Assembly: GCF_021654795.1 (NCBI RefSeq)
Contig: NZ_AP025344.1
Coordinates: 2,790,501-2,854,500, forward strand
Source: Paenibacillus dendritiformis
GTDB taxonomy: Bacteria > Bacillota > Bacilli > Paenibacillales > Paenibacillaceae
DNA length: 64,000 nt
Reading direction: 5' to 3'
Made by a program: the position numbers and the translations under genes. A model generated the notes under the pieces. That model made no database searches. It saw only the letters and a list, made by a program, of their open reading frames with translations, and was not told the origin of the DNA. Positions 47,643-56,130 of this stretch are shown here, piece after piece. The first letter of the stretch is position 1; the number at the start of each line of letters is the position of its first letter.

Positions 47643-47726
47643 TTTAATCCCGGTGCTATCATCACAATAATGAAGTCGCGGACATCAACGACTTTTTACT
47701 TGAAGAATCGTAAAACATTAGCCCTG

Positions 47727-47777
47727 CCTCGAAATAAGGGTCGTTCACGTATCTGTTATTTCGAGGGGGGCTTTTTC
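47727..47777 (+). terminator. Rho-independent terminator
   Basis: CCTCGAAATAA (47727-47737) pairs with TTATTTCGAGG (47756-47766), followed by GGGGCTTTTTC. It shields the downstream lipoprotein gene from the decayed genes. Confidence 0.75.
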
Positions 47778-47848
47778 TGAAAGACACTTGTATTGCTGAT
47801 AGGGGCGCTTTGAAGTCCTGCAAAAGTTACGCGAGAGGAAGATAATCA

Positions 47849-48295
47849 ATGAAACTTATAAAAGGACTTGTCATCCTGTTCTCCTGCGCAGTTCTGCTGC
47901 TTGCCGGGTGCGCCAAAAAAGATGTTTTTGAAGGCATTGATTTTACAAAAGCAGGCGAAGAAGTTGTCGGGTATTTATATGTGGACGGCAGAGTCTATCT
48001 TCTTTCGACACATAGGAATTTCCCGGAAGAGGACCTGGGTAAACAAATCGGCGAGATTCACGACATTGTAGACAAGCCCGCCGTGGATGGAGATGTAGTA
48101 TATCCCGAGTCTAACCGTCACTATGAAATCCGTAAGGGCGATAAAATCTTTAGGGTAAAAAAAGGCGGAAAATTGCTTGTCGTCATCCAAACGAGAGAAG
48201 GTTATATATCAGGAACTCTTATGCCCAAGCAAGTTCCCCTCCGTTCCTCTATCATTCACGGCCAACATAGGGAACGCAGCAGGGGATGCGGCTAA
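47849..48295 (+). CDS. Putative lipoprotein, C-terminus possibly altered
   Basis: 148 residues. A lipoprotein signal (MKLIKGLVILFSCAVLLLAG, then Cys21) predicts an outer-face membrane-attached protein. The domain after it (GIDFTKAGEEVVGYLYVDGRVYLL, then HYEIRKGDKIFRVKKGGKLLVV) is beta-rich and unassigned. The last 20 residues (RSSIIHGQHRERSRGCG) are unlike the rest and coincide with the start of unrelated decayed DNA at about 48235, so the original C-terminus may have been cut and replaced. The start follows GAGAGGAAG. Confidence 0.65.
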   Translation: MKLIKGLVILFSCAVLLLAGCAKKDVFEGIDFTKAGEEVVGYLYVDGRVYLLSTHRNFPEEDLGKQIGEIHDIVDKPAVDGDVVYPESNRHYEIRKGDKIFRVKKGGKLLVVIQTREGYISGTLMPKQVPLRSSIIHGQHRERSRGCG

Positions 48296-49270
48296 TGGAT
48301 ATAGCCGTTCGAGCAAAACTTCCATTCTGAAATCCCTCCGATACTGAAAATACATGACGGCGGATGAATTTGAGCGAAGCATTTTTCTGTCCGCGGTTCC
48401 CTGAATGAGCATTCAAGGCCAGCACAGGTTGTACACAACACTCATCCTCAACAGTTTCTTTGACGGGGTAGACCACCATAAAAAGCAACGTGTTTCGCGC
48501 CATGGTAATAGCAGTATGGGAAAGCGGTGAGCCAACTAAACGCTCGCTATTTTCAGCTAGGTTTGCGAGTAAGAGCTCATGAAAGTTTCTTTTTCTTCCG
48601 CTTTCTATTTATTTTTACTCTATTTTCCCGTTTCAAGATTGAACGGTGGGGCGCTTGCAGAAGACGCGTGTCCGTTTCAGGCATCTGGGCAAGAGAATGC
48701 TCTGACGTTGGCAACGGTGGAGTATCAGCCTCTACGGCCTGAGAGTTGGAGTCATCCGTTGTTGACAAGCGGGAACTATCTGCAATGCATCCAACAACCT
48801 GTAGATCAATGAATACGGCCAAAGCTCCGTTGTTCCTTCCGAGATATTGCGCAGCAGGCTCAAGAGGTGGGGGACACCTGTCTGAACTATCAAACGTATA
48901 CATCAAAAGTTCATCTGTGACCCATGGAAGCTCAGGGTCTGGACGGCTGGACGGCAGCCGCACAGGAAGCTGTTCGTGCTGCACGAGCTTTTTAACGAGA
49001 GAATTCGCGTGAAAGGATCCTCCAGCCCGAACAAGGGAGGGAACAAGAAGAGGATTCGTCGCGGGCGTTCATATGTTAAGTTGAAAGGCAATCCCTCTCC
49101 TAATGACGGAGTAGCTTTCGCTAATGACACGGCTCCTAGGAAGCCGGAGTACTGACCATTAAGGAAGCGCTGCTTACAGTTCCGAGACGGTGTGCTTCCA
49201 TAATACCGCGATTAATGCTGCACGACAGCCCGAAGTCGTCGGCGTTAATAATAACGTATCGAGGCAAATC
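48296..49270. other. Gene-poor decayed DNA between lipoprotein and IS256-type pseudogene
   Basis: Nearly 1 kb with only short overlapping ORFs on both strands and no coherent domain. The minus strand near 48252-48503 reads FMVVYPVKETVEDECC, which may be a gene remnant, but I cannot assign it. No RNA gene, strong promoter or repeat matching other parts of the window was seen. Confidence 0.4.
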
Positions 49271-49276
49271 AAAGCT

Positions 49277-50556
49277 AAGTCCATATCATTGTGTAAAAAG
49301 CAAATGGCAAAAAAAGAAGAGCCAGAGCAAAGATCCTCGTATAGAATGAAGTTGCCGAGACAACATTCCAAAGGAGGATCTAGCTATGACTCAATACCAG
49401 ATTACCCTAGATTCACAACTTTTGCATCAACTGTTTTTATCCGAATCAAGAGATGCGGGGATAGCGGCCTATTAGAGTCCATCTTGAATCAGGTCTTGCA
49501 GGCGCAAGCAACGGAACAGCTGAAGGCGGGGCACTATGAGCGCTCAGAAGAACGTGCAGGTTACCGTAATGGATCCTATCCTCATCGGCTGACAACACGG
49601 GTGGGGCAATTAACCCTGCAAGCAGTGCCGCGTTTTTGTAACGGTCGGTTCTCTACAGAACTTTTTTCTCGATACCAACGCAGTGAGCAAGCCCTTGTCT
49701 TAGCCATGATGGAGATGGTGCTCAATGGTGTGTCAACGCGAAAAATCAGCAATATCACCGAAGAACTGTGTGGAACGGAGTTCTCCAAATCGACCGTTAG
49801 TGAACTCTGCAAACAACTGGATCCCCTCGTAGAGGAGTGGAATAACCGAAAACTGGACAAGCCCTACCCCTTTCTTATTGTCGATGCCCTGTACGTCAAA
49901 GTCCGGGAAGACGGTCGTGTGCGCTCACGTGGCGTGATGATTGCAACAGGGATTAATGCGGAGGGCTACCGGGAACTGCTTGGACTTACCGTCGATGATA
50001 CCGAGTCAGCCGCAACGTGGGGAGCTTTCTTTACGCACCTCAAAAGTCGCGGGTTGCACGGTGTGGATGTCATTACAAGCGACCATCACGGTGGTTTGGT
50101 CAGTGCGCGGATGAATAGAAGGCTCATGTAAGGGCCATCTACGAAGCTGCGGACGAGACCAGTGCCCGTACACTGCTGAAGCGGACACAAGAAGCATTTG
50201 AAGATAAAGCTCCAAAGGCCATGAGGGTCTTGGAAGAGGGCTTTGACGATGCGACAGCGATCTTGGCACTTCCGGCTGCCTGTCGGATACGTACGCGCAC
50301 CACAAATGCTGTAGAGCGTCTAAACGGCGAGTTGCGGCGTCGAGAACGCGTCATTCGCATTTTTCCCAACCGAGCCCCTGTCCTTCGCCTTTTTGGAGCC
50401 TTGTTGATTGAGCAGGACGAAAAGTGGTCTGCCGGAAAAAAGTATATTGAGATGAAAGAGTGCCATGAGTGGCGGAAGAAGCTCGACAGGACTGCAGCTT
50501 AGGCATCTTTTTACTCTGGCAATCTCATCGAGGATTTTACACATAAATTTGGACTT
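49277..50556 (+). mobile_element. Decayed IS256-family insertion sequence
   Basis: The left end AGTCCATATCATTGTGTAAAA (49278-49298) resembles the reverse complement of TTTTACACAT...GGACT at 50535-50555, giving imperfect terminal inverted repeats around a broken transposase gene. Ends were set by eye. Confidence 0.65.
49386..50502 (+). pseudogene. IS256 (Mutator-type) transposase pseudogene
   Basis: The true start is ATG 49386 (MTQYQITLDSQLLHQLFLSES), but the frame changes near 49470, after which LLESILNQVLQAQATEQL continues in another frame. The first catalytic Asp region (LIVDALYVKVREDGR) and the second (VITSDHHGG) are visible. The frame stops at about 50130 and resumes as VRAIYEAADETSARTLL; the conserved WQRCQTHF region that should lie between is missing, an internal deletion of roughly 150 bp. 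The C-terminal block TTNAVERLNGELRRRERVIRIFPN is intact. The protein cannot be active. Confidence 0.88.
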
Positions 50557-50745
50557 GACCCAAATCAATCCCACCTTGCTGTTTTGCTAATAATAAATTG
50601 CTATCTCCGGAGCAATGGTCAGTGCATTTATCCTGTACAAACGATCCGTAAGATTAATTGATCATCTTTGCCAAATCAATGGAGTAAACATCTTCTTTTT
50701 TTCAAAGGAAAGTTAACGAAATTTGGATTTATTTGTTGGGTAGTG

Positions 50746-50774
50746 TTCACAAAACTCGAATTTTATGGTAATCT
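50746..50774 (+). promoter_or_regulatory. Candidate sigma-A promoter of the RRNPP regulator
   Basis: TTCACA (50746-50751), a 17-bp spacer and TAATCT (50769-50774) preceded by TGG, an extended -10 pattern, lie 44 bp before the GTG start. The -10 match is weak, so this is a candidate only. Confidence 0.35.
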
Positions 50775-50817
50775 ATAGGTGGTCAATTATATGCAATGCC
50801 AAAAGGAAGGTGAGGCT

Positions 50818-52101
50818 GTGAGTACCGTTGCTGCGAAGCCACAGAGGTTGGGGGAGCTAATACAGTACTATCGGCAGAAGAAGGAATTGAGTCTGTCGAA
50901 GCTGCAAGAAGCGGTCGGCATAGATAAAGGCAGCCTGTCGAGAATTGAAAACAGCGAGGTCAAACGCCCTGATTTTCAATCGATCCTGTCGATCGCTGCG
51001 GTATTGGATATTCCCCATGACGCCATCGTAGAACAGTACATCGAGATTGGACATAAATCGGAAGTCATTTACGCTATTTTACAGAATGAATTGACAACAC
51101 TCGAGTATCCTTCGCTCATACCGAAAATTGCCGCCAAGTTTCTTGAAGCGCCCAATGAAGACAGCCTGGATGCAGTAGAGAAGTTGTATCGAACGATAAA
51201 CTCCGTGAATCATCCTTCCACTCAGCTATCTTTATACACCCTCATCGTAGACTACTCGCGTGCTCATGGAATTATGCCCTATATCGCTAAGGGCTTATAT
51301 CAGAAATACATGATTGAACGAAATGATTTCAGCAGGTTGAAGGAAACGTATCAGGTTGGGAAAAATGTACTGGACTATGCTAATTTTTTGAGCGATAAAG
51401 AGCGGATACTTCTATACTATGGATTGAGTGTTCACGCTTATAGTCTTATGTATTATCATGATGCCATAGAATTCGGTAATTATGTTGTGGAAAATGGAAC
51501 AGGCGAACCGTTAGCAAATGCAACTCATAATGTTTGCAATGCTTATTACCATCTGGGGAATTATGACGATTGCAACACCTATCTCGAAAAGTATAGTCAT
51601 TTTCCGTATCCTTTCGTCAAAGAGAATGTAGAATTAATGACTGCCTTTCTTAACGGGAAAAAAGGAAATATTGAGTTCGCCATTACTCAGTTTAATAAAT
51701 GTTTAAATACTCTGTCCTCATATAATATGATTCATGCCATAACTGAATTAATGGAACTATATCTCCATAGAAACGATCTTATTGCAGCAGATCAACTCCT
51801 TATGTATGAGGAACAAATATTAGAGAGCATCACCCAACCACAAACGACGCCATATAAAAGGTCAAGATTGGCGTACTACTTTCGCATCAAAGGACAATTG
51901 TTAACTCTTAAAAAACATGAAAAAGACGCCATCGACAGTTTCTTGAAAAGTACAATGGAATACGTTAAAATTGGTCGTTTTACGGAAGCTTTTGAATCAT
52001 TGTCGTTTGTGACGCAATCAATGATACATAATCAGTCAATTATTAATAGTGAAATGATTAAGAAGGTTGATAATATTTTACAAATAATTGCTGCAAAATA
52101 A
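50818..52101 (+). CDS. RRNPP-type regulator: XRE HTH plus TPR repeats
   Basis: About 427 residues. Residues 8-63 form an XRE HTH (LGELIQYYRQKKELSLSKLQ, then GIDKGSLSRIEN) and the remainder is a long helical repeat region with TPR-like units, the layout of PlcR/NprR/Rgg-type receptors that bind secreted, reimported peptides. GTG 50818 is chosen over the upstream GTG 50779 because GGAAGGTGAGG lies directly before it, and because the paralog at 52633 begins the same way (GAAGGTGAAGCT-GTG). A 35-residue signal-bearing peptide gene begins 20 bp after its stop, as in known receptor/pheromone pairs. Target genes are unknown; a Spo0E-type gene follows. Confidence 0.82.
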   Translation: MSTVAAKPQRLGELIQYYRQKKELSLSKLQEAVGIDKGSLSRIENSEVKRPDFQSILSIAAVLDIPHDAIVEQYIEIGHKSEVIYAILQNELTTLEYPSLIPKIAAKFLEAPNEDSLDAVEKLYRTINSVNHPSTQLSLYTLIVDYSRAHGIMPYIAKGLYQKYMIERNDFSRLKETYQVGKNVLDYANFLSDKERILLYYGLSVHAYSLMYYHDAIEFGNYVVENGTGEPLANATHNVCNAYYHLGNYDDCNTYLEKYSHFPYPFVKENVELMTAFLNGKKGNIEFAITQFNKCLNTLSSYNMIHAITELMELYLHRNDLIAADQLLMYEEQILESITQPQTTPYKRSRLAYYFRIKGQLLTLKKHEKDAIDSFLKSTMEYVKIGRFTEAFESLSFVTQSMIHNQSIINSEMIKKVDNILQIIAAK

Positions 52102-52121
52102 TTAAGGAGGAATATGGTGCC

Positions 52122-52229
52122 ATGAGAAAACTTAAACTTCTTTTAATTGCCTCTCTTCTAGTTATTGGAGCAATCAACATGGAGCATATCGTTTCATACA
52201 TCGATGCCCCATGGATAACTAACTTCTAG
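52122..52229 (+). CDS. Putative pheromone precursor peptide, 35 residues
   Basis: A small ORF behind a strong AAGGAGG site, 20 bp after the receptor gene. It has a basic N-terminus and hydrophobic export segment (MRKLKLLLIASLLVIGAI) and a short polar C-terminus ending DAPWITNF, the typical structure of Phr, PapR and NprX precursors whose C-terminal 5-10 residues become the signal. The exact mature peptide cannot be read from sequence. A terminator follows 16 bp later, so receptor and peptide form a two-gene unit. Confidence 0.78.
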   Translation: MRKLKLLLIASLLVIGAINMEHIVSYIDAPWITNF

Positions 52230-52244
52230 TGAATATAACATTTT

Positions 52245-52270
52245 AAAACGCCAGCCATGGCGTTTTTTTA
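52245..52270 (+). terminator. Terminator after the receptor-peptide unit
   Basis: AAAACGCCA (52245-52253), loop GCCA, TGGCGTTTT (52258-52266), then a T-run. A textbook Rho-independent terminator. Confidence 0.9.
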
Positions 52271-52305
52271 TGTTTTATGTATAAAGTTGTTGCATAATAA
52301 TCCAG

Positions 52306-52345
52306 AATCAAGTCATATTTACCAACTTCATCTATAATCAAGTCA
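52306..52345 (+). promoter_or_regulatory. Promoter region of the Spo0E-type gene with paired direct repeats
   Basis: AATCAAGTCA occurs at 52306-52315 and again at 52336-52345, exactly 30 bp apart. A perfect TATAAT (52333-52338) overlaps the second copy and the first lies at the -35 position. The spacing of about three helical turns fits a dimeric regulator that would control the promoter, possibly the nearby RRNPP protein. Confidence 0.45.
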
Positions 52346-52375
52346 AATAATACAGTTTATGGATGAGGTGTGGAA

Positions 52376-52588
52376 ATGAACCATCAACCGGTATACAAAG
52401 GCGATTTAATCCCTTTTACTTATAGCTATGAGAAAGCTGGCTGTTTAATTGAAATCATTGAGAGCACCCGACAGGAGCTTATAGAAACGGCCACGGAAAA
52501 AAAGTGTCTTACCGATGAAACCGTTGTAAGATTAAGCCAAAAGTTGGACACATACCTTTTGGAGTTTCAAAGAAGGAGCTGCGGCTAG
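52376..52588 (+). CDS. Spo0E-like aspartyl-phosphate phosphatase
   Basis: 70 residues. The pattern LIEIIESTRQELIETA, then DETVVRLSQKLDTYLLEFQ, matches the Spo0E family, in which the SQxLD motif removes phosphate from Spo0A~P and delays sporulation. The family's helix-hairpin length is normal. ATG 52376 is preferred over GTG 52370 because the GATGAGGTG site is then at normal distance. It is placed between two RRNPP-type genes, a setting that suggests peptide-controlled sporulation timing. Confidence 0.8.
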   Translation: MNHQPVYKGDLIPFTYSYEKAGCLIEIIESTRQELIETATEKKCLTDETVVRLSQKLDTYLLEFQRRSCG

Positions 52589-52632
52589 AAGAATAGGATC
52601 TGATATTCCGGATTATTAGGGAAGGTGAAGCT

Positions 52633-53844
52633 GTGAATACCGATGCTGTAAAGCGTATAAGCTTGGGGGAGTTAATTAAGCATTATCGGCAAAGGAATAG
52701 CGACATTGCAGAACAGTACAATGAGATTCAGCAAAAACCTGAAGTCATTTTTTCTATTTTGCAGAACGAATTGGAAACACTCGAACATCCAGCCTTCATA
52801 CCCGAAATAGCCGCGAAGTTTCTTGAAGCATCAAATGGCATGGACGGAGTAAAGAAGCTTTACCGAGCAATAGACTCGGTACAAGATACCTCCATTCAAT
52901 TAGCCGTGTATAACCTAATTATTGATTACTCTCGTTCTCATGGAATGATGCCCTATATTGCCAAGGGATTATACCGAAAATACATGATCGAACGAAATGA
53001 TTTCAGCAAATTGAAAGAAACCTATCAACTAGGTAAGTGTGCATTGGACTATGTACAGTTTCTGAGCGACAAAGAACGAATTATATTTTATTATTCAATA
53101 GGAGTTCACGCTGACAGCTTAATGAACTATGATGACTCTGTACCCTATATGAAATATGTGGTGGAGAACGATAACTCAGAAAATGGTGAATATAGAGCGA
53201 ATGCTTATCTTAGTCTATGCAATTCTTTCTATAACACTGGTGATTACAGGGCGAGCCAGGTATACCTAAATGAGTACAGTAAGTACTCTTTTTCGTATGT
53301 AGCCGATAATGTGCATTTTATGTCGGCTTGTATAGAGGGTAAGATGGGGAACGTGGATAGTTCGATTTCAAAGTTGCGTTCTTATTTACAAAATACTTCT
53401 GAATACAACCTTATTTATGCTGTTGCTGAACTACTTGATCAATATTTACAAAAAAACGACCTTCATTCAGCAAAGAAGCTTCTTGTCTATGAAGAACAAA
53501 TGGTGAAGTCGCTGCAGGATATTCGCACAACGCCTTTTAAACGAGCGCTTTTAGCTCGTTTTTACAAGAATATGGGGGATATCTTGTATCACGAAGATAT
53601 CGAAAAATCGTTGGATTATTACATGAAAAGCGTTTTGGAGTATGCGGGCATCGGACAATACGATAATTCGCTACATAGTCTTAGCTACATCTTTCAGGCC
53701 ATTGCGAAAGGTGTAATTGTAGATAAGGAGACCATAAAAGAACTTGAATCTGCCATAAAATCAGTGGGGCAACTCTTATGGTCCCGATCCGCATATTTGG
53801 TTGACATGGCATCGCGGTGTTCATGGGAAGTAGCCCGGGGATAA
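52633..53844 (+). CDS. RRNPP paralog lacking the HTH (Rap-like TPR protein)
   Basis: 403 residues, a paralog of the 50818 regulator over its whole TPR region (for example SRSHGMMPYIAKGLYRKYMI and LKETYQLGKCALDY). The N-terminus keeps LGELIKHYRQR and then jumps directly to IAEQYNEI, so about 45 residues containing nearly all of the HTH are missing in frame. The result is a DNA-binding-free peptide receptor, the layout of Rap-type phosphatases or anti-regulators. The final 20 residues (SRSAYLVDMASRCSWEVARG) have no counterpart in the paralog and may be read-through past the old stop. GTG start with GGGAAGGTGAAG. Confidence 0.8.
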   Translation: MNTDAVKRISLGELIKHYRQRNSDIAEQYNEIQQKPEVIFSILQNELETLEHPAFIPEIAAKFLEASNGMDGVKKLYRAIDSVQDTSIQLAVYNLIIDYSRSHGMMPYIAKGLYRKYMIERNDFSKLKETYQLGKCALDYVQFLSDKERIIFYYSIGVHADSLMNYDDSVPYMKYVVENDNSENGEYRANAYLSLCNSFYNTGDYRASQVYLNEYSKYSFSYVADNVHFMSACIEGKMGNVDSSISKLRSYLQNTSEYNLIYAVAELLDQYLQKNDLHSAKKLLVYEEQMVKSLQDIRTTPFKRALLARFYKNMGDILYHEDIEKSLDYYMKSVLEYAGIGQYDNSLHSLSYIFQAIAKGVIVDKETIKELESAIKSVGQLLWSRSAYLVDMASRCSWEVARG

Positions 53845-53858
53845 GGGGGGAGTTAAAG

Positions 53859-53893
53859 AAAACCCTGTCCTTTTCTAAAAAGTACAGGGTTTT
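53859..53893. terminator. Bidirectional terminator between convergent genes
   Basis: AAAACCCTGT (53859-53868) pairs with ACAGGGTTTT (53884-53893). Both flanks are T/A-rich, and the genes on the two sides converge. Confidence 0.8.
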
Positions 53894-53983
53894 CTCAATG
53901 AGAAGGACTCACGCAACGGGTGCATTGCGGTCATGCTCACAGCCTGAACCATCCCGCACGGGATGGCTTTAGGTGAACCGCCT

Positions 53984-54940
53984 TTATTGAACGAACCTTC
54001 CGATGAACCCGGCCACGGTTTTCTCGTACGTTGCCCGATCCATCCGGTAGGCTTCTCCATGTCCGGCTTTCGGAACGATATATAGCTCTTTCTCGGCGGA
54101 GCAATTATCGTAAACCTTATGCACCATCTCCGTCGGCACGAACGTATCGTTGGCCCCATGAATGAAGAGAGTCGGCGTTTTCGACTTTTTCACCTGCTCC
54201 AACGCGGAGGCTTCGCCGAAAAAGTACCCTGCCCGCAGTCTGGTCAGCAGGCTGGTGGTATCCACGATCGGGAATGCCGGTAGATGATACATGCGCCGCA
54301 GCTGGAAGGAAAGCTGATCCTTCACGGAGGTATAACCGCAGTCTTCGACGATGGCTTTCACGTTCGGCGGCAAATCCTCCCCGCTGGTCATCATCACGGT
54401 TGCCCCTCCCATCGACACGCCGTGGAGAACGATTTGCGAATTCTTCCCATTCGCGTCCAAAACCCGTTGAATCCATTTCAAATAATCCTTACGCTCAGGC
54501 CAGCCGAAACCGATATAATCGCCTCCGCTTTCCCCATGTCCGCGAGCATCGGGGAGCAGGATGTTGTAGCCCCGTTTATCGTGGTACATTCTGGCGTAAC
54601 CGCTCATTTGCGTTGCGTTCCCCGAATATCCGTGCGCGATGATGACTGTTTTGTCCGACGGCTTCGATGCCGGCAAATAATACGCCTTCAGAGGAATGCC
54701 GTCATCCGAGTCCATCTCCCAGCGTTCAAAGCTTTGGTTGTTCCACCATTCCTTGTCCGCCCGCGTGGTTTCCTTCGATTCCTCCACCTCCGGACTGGTT
54801 TTCAGATCGGGATTATCGCTCAAAAAGTCTTTCGAAGCGCGAGCAACCGCCACGTGATAAAAGTAAAAGCTCCCGGCGGTAAGGATGACAATGACAAATA
54901 CAATCAAGGAAATAAAGCCTGTTACCATTTTTTTCTTCAA
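53984..54940 (-). CDS. Membrane-anchored alpha/beta hydrolase
   Basis: 318 residues. An N-terminal segment (KMVTGFISLIVFVIVILTAG) anchors the protein, and the hydrolase domain faces outside. The oxyanion region VIIAHGYSGN (about residue 101), nucleophile LHGVSMGGAT (about 174), Asp in FIHGANDTFVP (about 264) and His in KAGHGEA (about 294) complete a Ser-Asp-His triad. It resembles Bacillus YqkD-type hydrolases of unknown substrate. A single-gene transcript. Confidence 0.85.
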   Translation of the reverse strand: MKKKMVTGFISLIVFVIVILTAGSFYFYHVAVARASKDFLSDNPDLKTSPEVEESKETTRADKEWWNNQSFERWEMDSDDGIPLKAYYLPASKPSDKTVIIAHGYSGNATQMSGYARMYHDKRGYNILLPDARGHGESGGDYIGFGWPERKDYLKWIQRVLDANGKNSQIVLHGVSMGGATVMMTSGEDLPPNVKAIVEDCGYTSVKDQLSFQLRRMYHLPAFPIVDTTSLLTRLRAGYFFGEASALEQVKKSKTPTLFIHGANDTFVPTEMVHKVYDNCSAEKELYIVPKAGHGEAYRMDRATYEKTVAGFIGRFVQ

Positions 54941-55222
54941 TCCAGTTCTCTCCTATTAAACTCCTATCTATTAATTTTAATATAGCAAATGATCTCTGTC
55001 GTTTCCATGCTGCCGAGGCTTGCTCGATAGCCTGAGAGACCTTTTCTTTCGCTAACCAGCGCCGATACGGTAACGAAAAAGTTCAGTATAAATTTCCAAT
55101 CTCATTATTTTCCAATAAAATTAGTCTATCTGGAAAGTACATGCTTCGCTAAAATTTTGTGAAGAGAAATGAGGAGGATCCTTTACTGCTTAAGGCGGGG
55201 GAGACAGCGAATCTTGCATAGA

Positions 55223-55822
55223 TCAGGCTGTTGAGAAAGAAGTTTTGAGCAGGAAAATGGATATTTCTACCGGACGAAAACTGTACCATTTCCCTGGACA
55301 CGCCCATCCGGCAGGCGAAATCCGCAAAACTCCACGATTTCTCCAGACACGCCTATTCGGTAAGCGAAATCCTGCAGAAATACAGCAATTCGATATGGAC
55401 GACATTTCCAGAAACGGAATCCTGCAAAATTACAGGAATTTCCCCCGTTTCGCTTCGGCTTGAAGCAAAAGGGCCTAAAATGATGCAGATTTGCAGCAAT
55501 TCCTCGGGATGTGGACTCATTAAGCCGAAATTCCTGTAAAATAGCAGCAATTTCCTCCGCACGTCTAGCCCCAGGAGGCAACGATGCTTCGAGCAGGCCG
55601 ATAATGCTTCCTGAAGGCGATGATGCCCCCAGCAATCCGACGCGGTCGCTTGGATCCCGTAAAATCAGGCCATTGCGTAGGCTATGGGACTTTTCACCTG
55701 TGATGGCTCTCTTCTCCCGGTAGAAAAAATCGATTTAAAACGCTCTAAGAGCCAAAGTTTGGATGAGGAAAATGGACCATCTACACCCCTTCGCAAAAAA
55801 CAGGGGTTTTCCAACCGCCTGA
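55223..55822. mobile_element. 600-bp inverted-repeat element, copy 2, uninterrupted
   Basis: Starts TCAGGCTGTTG (55223) and ends CAACCGCCTGA (55812-55822), with a 4-bp duplication TAGA at 55219-55222 and 55823-55826. It matches copy 1 (37682-39699 without the IS) along its full length. Internal degenerate palindromic units lie near 55317, 55365, 55417, 55478 and 55527. No transposase gene is present; small ORFs inside are not convincing. Confidence 0.78.
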
Positions 55823-56005
55823 TAGATGCAGGAATTTTCACTAGTTCAGCTGCTATCTGATGCCATTCCTGCAAAAGTGCATCATTTTCGCCGATTTTTG
55901 CATTCTATCCGCTGATATGGCTTCAATTCCTGCAGTTTTGCAGGAATTCCTGAAACGGAGTGATCGCCCCAAGGGAATGCTGTAGTTTTGCAGTTTTTTT
56001 CGGCA
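55823..56005. repeat. Palindromic repeat units, one perfect
   Basis: A perfect unit AATTCCTGCA (55925-55934), GTTT, TGCAGGAATT (55939-55948) gives the archetype of the family. Further units are TTCCTGCA-AAAG-TGCATC near 55865 and GCTGTA-GTTT-TGCAG near 55981. The array ends at about 56005, where it cuts into a monooxygenase-like gene fragment. Confidence 0.7.
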
Positions 56006-56130
56006 ACCCGCGATGCAAGCTTGACCATTTCCTCGGCCATTTCAGCATAGCCATGATCCCCATCGGTTCGTTCGGAAGTAAAAATGACGGCATAATACGG
56101 TGGCTGTGGGGTTTGAGCAATCCCGCTCAT
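56006..56130 (-). pseudogene. Truncated antibiotic-biosynthesis-monooxygenase-type (ABM) gene
   Basis: A start ATG (56128-56130) with a good GGGAGG site opens the frame SGIAQTPQPPYYAVIFTSER, then TDGDHGYAEMAEEMVKLASR, the N-terminal part of an ABM-domain protein of about 100-110 residues. After LASR the sequence becomes palindromic-repeat DNA and the domain is lost. About 40% of the expected protein is left. Confidence 0.7.

Noticed and set aside
48579..49012. Overlapping ORFs on both strands, one with a signal-like N-terminus (KVSFSSAFYLFLLYF)
   Set aside because: No coherent domain, no good ribosome site and low-complexity translation; it is not supportable as a gene.
49190..49385. Upstream extension of the IS256 transposase frame as its true N-terminus
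   Set aside because: The native start (TQYQITLDSQLL) lies at 49386 in a different frame; the upstream sequence includes the element's terminal repeat and shows no family similarity.
55275..55557. Regularly spaced repeat units suggested a CRISPR array
   Set aside because: Units are degenerate palindromes, spacers are not unique (the same spacers occur at 37700-39430), spacing varies from about 42 to 61 bp, and there is no cas gene.
55353..55562. Small ORFs inside the 600-bp element (also in copy 1) as a conserved protein
   Set aside because: They overlap in several frames, cross the palindromic units, and are not consistent between copies; sequence identity is explained by the element itself.
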